The notes beneath the pieces were generated by a model. It made no database searches. It worked only from the letters and a program-made list of their open reading frames with translations, and was not told where the DNA came from. The position numbers and the translations under genes are program-made. Below are positions 6,795-12,660 of a DNA stretch of 15,775 nucleotides, piece by piece. Origin of the DNA: JBOGHU01 sp050742255 (lineage in GTDB: Bacteria; Actinomycetota; Acidimicrobiia; Acidimicrobiales; CADCSY01); contig JBOGHU010000083.1 of assembly GCA_050742255.1 (NCBI GenBank), positions 1-15,775 of the forward strand, given 5' to 3'. Position 1 is the first letter of the stretch. The number at the start of each line of letters is the position of its first letter.

Positions 6795-6922
6795 TGGCCC
6801 ACCTCCGTGGACGGGGCGCCGGCGACGGCAGCCGCCAGGCGAGACAGCCCCGCCCCCCCGCCCACCTCCGTGGACGGGGCGCCGGCGACGGCTGTGCCGG
6901 AGCCGGCGCCAGGAGATATTGA
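6794..6922 (+). CDS. Possible 42-residue Arg-rich small ORF bridging carA and carB
   Basis: An ATG overlaps the carA stop (TGATG at 6792-6796), and the ORF's TGA overlaps the carB ATG (TGATG at 6920-6924), so it links the two genes without a gap. The predicted peptide begins MAHLRGRGAGDG; the 11-residue unit AHLRGRGAGDG occurs twice (residues 2-12 and 23-33), because the 63-bp DNA repeat spacing equals 21 codons. Nine of 42 residues are Arg, three from AGA/AGG codons that are rare in such a genome, and the last two (AGG AGA) form the carB ribosome binding site. A G-rich stretch at 6784-6789 could serve as its own binding site. Against it: third-position GC is about 79%, lower than expected for real genes here, other frames are open too, and I recognise no family. 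It could be a coupling or leader peptide, or only a side effect of the repeat. Confidence 0.35.
   Translation: MAHLRGRGAGDGSRQARQPRPPAHLRGRGAGDGCAGAGARRY
6797..6829 (+). repeat. 33-bp perfect direct repeat, copy 1 (carA-carB gap)
   Basis: The copy starts GCCCACCTCCGTGG and ends GGCGCCGGCGACGGC, and is identical to copy 2 at 6860-6892. The period is 63 bp. It contains the small palindromes GGCGCC and GCCGGC and a possible CCAC/GTGG mini-hairpin. The 30 bp after it (CCAGGCGAGACAGCCCCGCC within them) loosely resemble the carB start region after copy 2. Confidence 0.9.
6860..6892 (+). repeat. 33-bp perfect direct repeat, copy 2 (carA-carB gap)
   Basis: Identical over 33 bp to copy 1 at 6797-6829. 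It ends 18 bp before the carB Shine-Dalgarno sequence. Only two copies exist, so a tandem duplication is more likely than an array. Confidence 0.9.
6911..6915 (+). promoter_or_regulatory. Shine-Dalgarno sequence that fixes the carB start
   Basis: AGGAG is followed 6 nt later by ATG at 6922. The carB frame is open far upstream through the gap, so this site decides the start. The same bases are the AGG AGA codons at the end of the possible small ORF. Confidence 0.8.
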
Positions 6923-9900
6923 TGCCCCGCCGGGACGACCTCCAGACCATCCTCCTGATCGGGTCCGGGCCCATCGTGATCGGCCAGGCGTGCGAGTTCG
7001 ACTACTCGGGCACCCAGGCGTGCCGGGTCCTCCGCCAGGAGGGCTACCGGGTGGTGCTGGTCAACTCCAACCCGGCGACGATCATGACCGACCCCGAGTT
7101 CGCCGACCGCACCTACGTCGAGCCCCTCGACCCCGCCGTGGTGGCGGCGGTGGTGGAGCGGGAGCGGCCCGACGCCCTGCTGCCCACCCTGGGCGGCCAG
7201 ACCGGGCTCAACCTGGCCATGGCGCTGGTGGAGGCGGGCGTGCTCGAACAGCACGGCGTCGAGCTGATCGGCGCCAGCGCCGAGGCCATCGCCACCGCCG
7301 AGGACCGGGAGCGGTTCAAGGCGGCCATGCAGGAGATCGGACTGGCCGTGCTCCCCTCGGGCGTGGCCCACTGCCTGGACGAGGCGCTGGTGGTGGGGGC
7401 CGAGGTGGGCCTCCCCGTGATCGTGCGACCCGCCTACGTCCTGGGCGGCAAGGCCACCGGGATCGCCGCCACCGCCGAGGAGCTGCACCGGGTCGCTGCC
7501 GCCGGGCTGGCCGCCAGCCCCATCTCCGAGATCCTCATCGAGCGGGCCGTCTCGGGGTGGAAGGAGTACGAGCTGGAGGTCATGCGGGACCGGGCCGACA
7601 ACTGCGTGGTCGTGTGCTCGATCGAGAACCTCGACCCCATGGGGGTGCACACGGGGGACTCGATCACCGTGGCCCCCGCCCAGACCCTCTCGGACGTCGA
7701 GTACCAGAGGATGCGGGATGCCGCCTTCGCCTGCATCCGCCGGGTGGGCGTGGATACCGGCGGCTCGAACATCCAGTTCGCCCTGGACCCCGCCACCGGT
7801 GAGATGGTGGTGATAGAGATGAACCCCCGGGTCTCCCGCAGCTCGGCCCTGGCGTCCAAGGCCACCGGGTTCCCCATCGCCAAGATCGCTGCCCGACTGG
7901 CGGTGGGCTACACCCTCGACGAGATCCCCAACGACATCACCGAGAAGACGCCCGCCAGCTTCGAGCCCACCATCGACTACGTGGTGACCAAGGTGCCGCG
8001 GTGGGCGTTCGAGAAGTTCCCCGAGACCCCGGCGGTGCTGGGGACCGAGATGCAGTCGGTGGGGGAGGCCATGGCCATCGGCCGCACCTTCCCCGAGTCC
8101 CTCCAGAAGGGGTTGCGCTCCCTCGAGCACGGCCGGCTGGGGCTCAACTGCGACCCCGGCGAGGCCGCCCTCGACGCCCTCCCCGACGACGAGCTGGTGC
8201 GGCGGGCGGCGGTGGGGACGCCGGACCGGCCCTTCCAGCTGGAGGCGGCCCTGCGCCGGGGCATCAGCGTGGAGCGGCTCCACGCCGTCACCGGCGTCGA
8301 TCCCTGGTTCCTCGACCAGATCGGCAGCATCGTCGAGGTCCGGGAGGCCCTGGCCCAGGAAGGGCTCGACGCCATGGGCCCCGGCCTGTGGCGGCGGGCC
8401 AAGCGGGCCGGCTTCGCCGACGCCCAGCTGGCGTGGCTGTGGGGGGCCGACGAGGAGACGGTGCGGCGGCGCCGGCTGACCGCAGGGGTGGCGGCGGTGT
8501 TCAAGACCGTCGACACCTGCGCCGCCGAGTTCGAGGCCCGCACCCCCTACCACTACTCCACCTACGAGGACGAGAGCGAGGTGGTGGCGGGGGAGGCACC
8601 GACCGTGGTCATCCTGGGCTCGGGCCCCAACCGCATCGGCCAGGGGATCGAGTTCGACTACTGCTGCGTCCACGCCAGCTTCTCCCTGCGGGAGGCCGGC
8701 TACGAGACGGTCATGGTGAACTGCAACCCCGAGACCGTCTCCACGGACTACGACACCAGCGACCGCCTGTACTTCGAGCCCCTTACCGCCGAGGACGTGG
8801 GCAACGTCCTCGACGCCGAGGTGTTCGCCGGGGGGCTGGGCCGGCTGGTGGGGGTGATCGTGAGCCTGGGCGGGCAGACCCCCCTCAAGCTGGCCGGGCT
8901 GCTGCCCCCCGAGCTGGTGCTGGGCACCTCACCCGACGCCATCGACCTGGCCGAGGACCGCGAACGCTGGAGCGCCCTCTGCGCCAGGCTGGCCATGCCC
9001 CAGCCCGCCGGGGGCACGGCGGTGACCCTGGAGGAGGCGGCGGCGGTCGTGGAGAGGGTCGGCTACCCGGTGCTGGTGCGGCCCAGCTACGTGCTGGGCG
9101 GGCGGGCCATGGCGATCGCCTACGACGACGACGGCCTGGCCCGGGCCATGGGCGAGATGGCCAGCTTCGGCTCGCTGGGCCGCGAGGGAGGCCTGTCGGC
9201 GGAGCGACCGGTGCTCATCGACCGGTTCCTGGAGGACGCCATCGAGGTCGACGTCGACGCGGTCAGGGACGCCACCGGCGAGGTCCTGGTGGGGGCGGTC
9301 ATGGAGCACGTCGAGGAGGCCGGCGTGCACTCCGGCGACAGCGCATGTGTCATCCCCCCGCCCACCCTGCCGGCGACGGTCGTGGAGGTCATCGAGGACT
9401 ACACCCGTGCCATCGCCGACGCCCTCGACGTGCGGGGCCCGATCAACGTTCAGTACGCGGTCAAGCAGGGCCAGGTCTTCGCCATCGAGGCCAACCCCCG
9501 GGCCAGCCGCACGGTCCCGTTCGTCTCGAAGGCCACCGGGGTCCCCCTGGCCAAGGTCGCGGCCCGGGTAATCGTCGGCGCCACCCTGTCCCAGCTCCGG
9601 GAGGAGGGCCTGCTGCGGTCGCCGGTGACCGGCGGTCACGTGGCGGTGAAGGAGGCGGTGCTCCCCTTCAACCGCTTCCCCGACGTGGACTCGGTGCTGG
9701 GCCCCGAGATGCGCTCCACGGGGGAGGTGATGGGGATCGATCGCACCTTCGGCCTGGCCTTCGCCAAGAGCCAGATGGCCGCCGGCGACACCCTGCCCGA
9801 GCGAGGGTTGGTGCTCCTCTCCCTGGCCGATCGTGACAAGCGCCAGGGGGTGGAGGCCGCCCGCCGCTTCGCCACGCTCGGGTTCGACATCGCCGCCACC

Positions 9901-10248
9901 CGGGGCACGGCGGCCCACCTGGACGCGAACGGCGTCGCCGTGGCCACGGTCGTGGAGAAGCTGGGCGAGGTGGGCGGGGATGGCGCCGTCACCGCCGTGG
10001 AGCTGATCGCCGGCGGGACGGCGGACCTGGTGGTGAACACCCCCCGGGGGCGGGGCCCCCGTGCCGACGGGGACTACATCCGCACCGCCGCCGCCGTCCA
10101 CCGGGTCCCCTGCCTCACCACGGTGGCGGCCGCCCTGGCGGCTGCCAACGGCATGGAGGACTGGTCGCGCCACCGGCTGGACGTGCGCAGCCTCCAGGAG
10201 TACCACCACGAGACGGTCGGTCGGCAGCTCGACCTCCCACTGGGGTGA
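6922..10248 (+). CDS. carB: Carbamoyl-phosphate synthase large subunit
   Basis: This 1108-residue protein has the full tandem architecture: carboxyphosphate half (about 1-400), oligomerisation region (about 400-555), carbamoyl phosphate half (about 560-940), and a C-terminal MGS-like allosteric domain (about 960-1090). Each half begins with its nucleotide-fold motif (GSGPIVIGQACEFDYSGTQA at 14-33; GSGPNRIGQGIEFDYCCVHA at 566-585) and contains its ATP-grasp signature (EMNPRVSRSSALASKATG, 299-316; EANPRASRTVPFVSKATG, 856-873). It uses two ATP, bicarbonate and CarA-derived ammonia to make carbamoyl phosphate for pyrimidines and arginine. The first-half glycine loop reads RPAYVLGGKATG (169-180), where homologues usually have a RPSFTMGG-type loop; RPAYVLGG resembles its own second-half RPSYVLGG (720-727). 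The start ATG has a good ribosome binding site. The stop overlaps the pyrD start by 4 bp. Confidence 0.98.
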   Translation: MPRRDDLQTILLIGSGPIVIGQACEFDYSGTQACRVLRQEGYRVVLVNSNPATIMTDPEFADRTYVEPLDPAVVAAVVERERPDALLPTLGGQTGLNLAMALVEAGVLEQHGVELIGASAEAIATAEDRERFKAAMQEIGLAVLPSGVAHCLDEALVVGAEVGLPVIVRPAYVLGGKATGIAATAEELHRVAAAGLAASPISEILIERAVSGWKEYELEVMRDRADNCVVVCSIENLDPMGVHTGDSITVAPAQTLSDVEYQRMRDAAFACIRRVGVDTGGSNIQFALDPATGEMVVIEMNPRVSRSSALASKATGFPIAKIAARLAVGYTLDEIPNDITEKTPASFEPTIDYVVTKVPRWAFEKFPETPAVLGTEMQSVGEAMAIGRTFPESLQKGLRSLEHGRLGLNCDPGEAALDALPDDELVRRAAVGTPDRPFQLEAALRRGISVERLHAVTGVDPWFLDQIGSIVEVREALAQEGLDAMGPGLWRRAKRAGFADAQLAWLWGADEETVRRRRLTAGVAAVFKTVDTCAAEFEARTPYHYSTYEDESEVVAGEAPTVVILGSGPNRIGQGIEFDYCCVHASFSLREAGYETVMVNCNPETVSTDYDTSDRLYFEPLTAEDVGNVLDAEVFAGGLGRLVGVIVSLGGQTPLKLAGLLPPELVLGTSPDAIDLAEDRERWSALCARLAMPQPAGGTAVTLEEAAAVVERVGYPVLVRPSYVLGGRAMAIAYDDDGLARAMGEMASFGSLGREGGLSAERPVLIDRFLEDAIEVDVDAVRDATGEVLVGAVMEHVEEAGVHSGDSACVIPPPTLPATVVEVIEDYTRAIADALDVRGPINVQYAVKQGQVFAIEANPRASRTVPFVSKATGVPLAKVAARVIVGATLSQLREEGLLRSPVTGGHVAVKEAVLPFNRFPDVDSVLGPEMRSTGEVMGIDRTFGLAFAKSQMAAGDTLPERGLVLLSLADRDKRQGVEAARRFATLGFDIAATRGTAAHLDANGVAVATVVEKLGEVGGDGAVTAVELIAGGTADLVVNTPRGRGPRADGDYIRTAAAVHRVPCLTTVAAALAAANGMEDWSRHRLDVRSLQEYHHETVGRQLDLPLG

Positions 10249-11246
10249 GGTCCTCCCGTCCCCCCCGGGCGCGGCGGGCCAGCTGGGGCCGGAGGCCGGC
10301 GTGCCCACCTGACCTCGCCACCGCGGTGGGGTCGGTGGCGCTGCCCAACCCGGTCATGACGGCCTCGGGGACCGCCGGGCACGGGGCGGAGCTGGGACGC
10401 TACCTCGACCTCTCGGCGCTGGGTGCGGTGGTGGTGAAGTCGCTGTCGGCGGAGGCGTGGCCGGGCAACCCTCCGGCCCGGGTGCACGAGATGCCGGCCG
10501 GCATGCTCAACAGCGTGGGGCTCCAGGGGCCGGGCGTGGAGGCGTGGCTGGCCCAGGAGCTGCCCGCCCTGGTGGCCAGCGGCGCCCGGGTCGTGGCCAG
10601 CATCTGGGGCCGCACGGTGGACGGCTTCGAGCGGGCGGCGTCCATGCTGGCCGGCGCCCCCCCCTCGGTCGTGGCCGTCGAGGTCAACGTGAGCTGCCCC
10701 AACGTGGAGGACCGGAGCCGCATGTTCGCCCACTCGGCGGCGGCCACCGAGGACGCCGTCGCCGCCACCGCCGGGTGCGGCCGGCCCCGGTGGGCCAAGC
10801 TCAGCCCCAACGTCACCGACCTGGTCGAGGTGGCCGACGCCGCCCGCCGGGGCGGGGCCGAGGCGCTGACCCTGGTGAACACCGTGCTGGGCATGGCGAT
10901 CGACCCCGAGACATTCGAGTACCGTCTGGGGACGGGCGGGGGCGGGGTGTCGGGGCCGGCCATCCACCCGATCGCGGTGCGGGCGGTCCACGACGTGGCC
11001 GTGGCCCTTCCCGGGGTGCCCATCGTGGGGGTGGGGGGGGTGGCGACCGGCGAGGACGCCGCCGAGCTCCTTCTGGCGGGGGCGGTGGCGGTCCAGGTGG
11101 GGACCGCCACCTTCGCCGACCCCCGGGCGCCCGTACGGGTGCTGGAGGGTCTGCGAGCATGGGCGGAGCGCCACGGGGTGAGCAGCTTGAGGGAGGTGGT
11201 CGGGGTGGTGCACGGCAGCCGGCTCCGCCAGGGGCCCCGGCGATGA
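10245..11246 (+). CDS. pyrD: Dihydroorotate dehydrogenase, class 1 (1B-like)
   Basis: This 333-residue FMN-binding TIM barrel oxidises dihydroorotate to orotate. Class 1 is indicated by Cys151 in NVSCPNV; class 2 membrane enzymes have Ser there. NSVGLQGPG (89-97), KLSPNV (185-190), VNTVLGMAID (211-220), VSGPAIHPIA (235-244) and the phosphate site VGVGGVATGEDA are all visible, and their pattern is closest to class 1B. Class 1B enzymes work with PyrK, an FAD/2Fe-2S partner, but no pyrK is in the window. The only suitable in-frame start before the core is GTG at 10245 (4-bp overlap with carB), which gives about 20 extra Arg/Pro-rich N-terminal residues; a GTG at 10326 would cut into the first strand. 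The stop overlaps the pyrF start (ATGA). Confidence 0.95.
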   Translation: MRSSRPPRARRASWGRRPACPPDLATAVGSVALPNPVMTASGTAGHGAELGRYLDLSALGAVVVKSLSAEAWPGNPPARVHEMPAGMLNSVGLQGPGVEAWLAQELPALVASGARVVASIWGRTVDGFERAASMLAGAPPSVVAVEVNVSCPNVEDRSRMFAHSAAATEDAVAATAGCGRPRWAKLSPNVTDLVEVADAARRGGAEALTLVNTVLGMAIDPETFEYRLGTGGGGVSGPAIHPIAVRAVHDVAVALPGVPIVGVGGVATGEDAAELLLAGAVAVQVGTATFADPRAPVRVLEGLRAWAERHGVSSLREVVGVVHGSRLRQGPRR

Positions 11247-11983
11247 CGGAGCGGTCCCAGCATCGCCCGGCCGGGGGCGAGGGCGTCGCCGGCTCCACCG
11301 TGGAGGAGGGCCTGCGGGCCCGCCTGGCCCTGGCCCTCGACGTCGACGACGTGGTGGCGGCGCTCCGCCTGGCCCGAGAGCTGCGCCCGTTCTTCGGGGT
11401 GGCCAAGATCGGCCTCGAGCTGTTCAGCGCGGCGGGGCCCGACGCCGTGGGCGCCCTGACCGCCGCCGGCTACGAGGTCTTCCTCGACCTCAAGCTCCAC
11501 GACATCCCCACCACGGTGGGCCGGGCGTCGACGGTCATCGGGGCCCTCGGGGTGCGCTACCTGACCCTCCACGCCGCGGGTGGCGTCCCGATGCTGCGGG
11601 CCGGGGTCCACGGGCTCCACCGGGGGGCGGCGGCGGCAGGCCTGGAGCCGCCCACCGCCCTGGCCGTGGCCGTCCTCACCAGCGACCGTGAGGCCGGGCC
11701 CCAGCTGCTGCGCCGGCGGGTGCAGGCCGCCCTCGAATCCGGGTGCGACGGCGTGGTCTGCGGCGCCCCCGACGTGTCCGACGTGCGCCGGCTCGGTCCC
11801 CGCCTGACCGTGGTGGTGCCGGGCACCAGGCCGCCGGGCGCCGACAGCCACGACCAGACCCGCACCGACACCCCCGGGGCGGCGCTGGCGGCCGGGGCCG
11901 ACATGCTGGTGGTGGGCCGGGCGGTCACCGCCGCCGCCGACCAGGTGCGGGCCGCCCGGGCGTTCGTGTCCGGGTTGGCCTGA
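11243..11983 (+). CDS. pyrF: Orotidine 5'-phosphate decarboxylase, subfamily 1
   Basis: This 246-residue TIM-barrel enzyme converts OMP to UMP. The charged active-site set is visible: Asp33 in LALDVD, Lys55 in VAKIGLEL, and Asp82/Lys84/Asp87 in DLKLHDIPTTV. The phosphate-binding end has VPGTRPPGADSHDQTR (192-207) and VVGRAVT (223-229). This is the E. coli/Bacillus subfamily; the mycobacterial enzyme is subfamily 2, with a DAKRGDIG motif. The ATG start overlaps the pyrD stop by 4 bp. About 20 residues before the first strand are extra and low in complexity. Frame continuity upstream is only a pyrD shadow. Confidence 0.96.
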   Translation: MTERSQHRPAGGEGVAGSTVEEGLRARLALALDVDDVVAALRLARELRPFFGVAKIGLELFSAAGPDAVGALTAAGYEVFLDLKLHDIPTTVGRASTVIGALGVRYLTLHAAGGVPMLRAGVHGLHRGAAAAGLEPPTALAVAVLTSDREAGPQLLRRRVQAALESGCDGVVCGAPDVSDVRRLGPRLTVVVPGTRPPGADSHDQTRTDTPGAALAAGADMLVVGRAVTAAADQVRAARAFVSGLA

Positions 11984-11984
11984 G

Positions 11985-12650
11985 GTGGCCGCGGCGCCGG
12001 ATGGGCCCGGTGGAGAGGCCGAGACCCGCCTGGTCCTGGTCCGCCACGGCGAGTCCCAGGCCCAGGTGAACCGGGTGGTGGGCGGGCCGACCGGCTGCAG
12101 CGGGCTGTCCGAGCTCGGGCGCCGGCAGGTGGGGGCGCTGGCCCGGCGGTGGGAGGCGGCCGGCATGGCTGCCGACCGGTTGCTGTCCAGCACCCTGCCC
12201 CGGGCGGTGGAGACCGCCGAGCTGCTGGCCCCGGTCCTGGGCGGGCTGGTCGTGGAGACCGAGGAGGAGCTGTGCGAGATGGTGCCGGGGGAGTGCGACG
12301 GGATCACCTGGGACGACTACCTCGAGCGCTACGCCGTCGACGTGCGGGCCGACCCCTACGCGCCGCTGTCGCCGGGGGGGGAGAGCCTGGCCGAGTTCAA
12401 CCTGCGGGTGGGCCGGGTGCTGCACCGCATCGCCGTCGACCACACCGGCCGGACCGTGGTCGTGGTCTGCCACGGCGGCATCGTCGACGGGTCCCTGTCG
12501 TGCTTCCTGGGTCTGCCCACCCAGCGGGCTCGCTCCTTCGGGACCCGCTGCGACAACGCCGGCGTCACCGAGTGGTGGGCGGAGATCGGCGAGGGCCACC
12601 CCTTGGGTTGGACCCTGCACCGCTACAACGACACCGCCCACCTGGAGTGA
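11985..12650 (+). CDS. Histidine phosphatase family protein (PGAM-like), end of the pyr operon
   Basis: This 221-residue protein has the branch-1 histidine phosphatase pattern: the phosphorylated His21 in LVRHGES (18-24), LSELGRRQ (41-48), SSTLPRAVETAELL (68-81) with a phosphate-binding Arg, Glu in the MVPGECDG segment, PGGES (130-134), and the second catalytic His163 in VVCHGG. It is probably a soluble phosphatase; family members act on phosphosugars, nucleotides, alpha-ribazole phosphate or proteins, and the substrate cannot be read from sequence. GTG at 11985 begins one base after the pyrF stop, so it is most likely the last gene of the pyr operon, which makes a role in nucleotide metabolism possible but unproven. 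It converges on the next gene with a 5-bp gap. Confidence 0.9.
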   Translation: MAAAPDGPGGEAETRLVLVRHGESQAQVNRVVGGPTGCSGLSELGRRQVGALARRWEAAGMAADRLLSSTLPRAVETAELLAPVLGGLVVETEEELCEMVPGECDGITWDDYLERYAVDVRADPYAPLSPGGESLAEFNLRVGRVLHRIAVDHTGRTVVVVCHGGIVDGSLSCFLGLPTQRARSFGTRCDNAGVTEWWAEIGEGHPLGWTLHRYNDTAHLE

Positions 12651-12660
12651 GCGCCTCAGG
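12641..12660. terminator. Weak hairpin at the second convergent junction
   Basis: CCTG(G)AG at 12641-12647 can pair with CTCAGG at 12655-12660 (6 bp with one bulged G, 7-nt loop). It covers the stops of the phosphatase and the minus-strand hydrolase. There is no T tract. It is weaker than the hairpin at 1855-1871 and may be chance. Confidence 0.25.

Noticed and set aside
6797..6892. CRISPR-like array.
   Set aside because: There are only two copies, the 30-bp spacer is GC-rich and related to the neighbouring leader, and no cas gene is present.
11033..11040. Run of eight G in pyrD (also eight G near 12373 and eight C near 10657) as a phase-variable tract or frameshift.
   Set aside because: Frames and conserved motifs continue on both sides of each run, and such runs are expected at this GC content.
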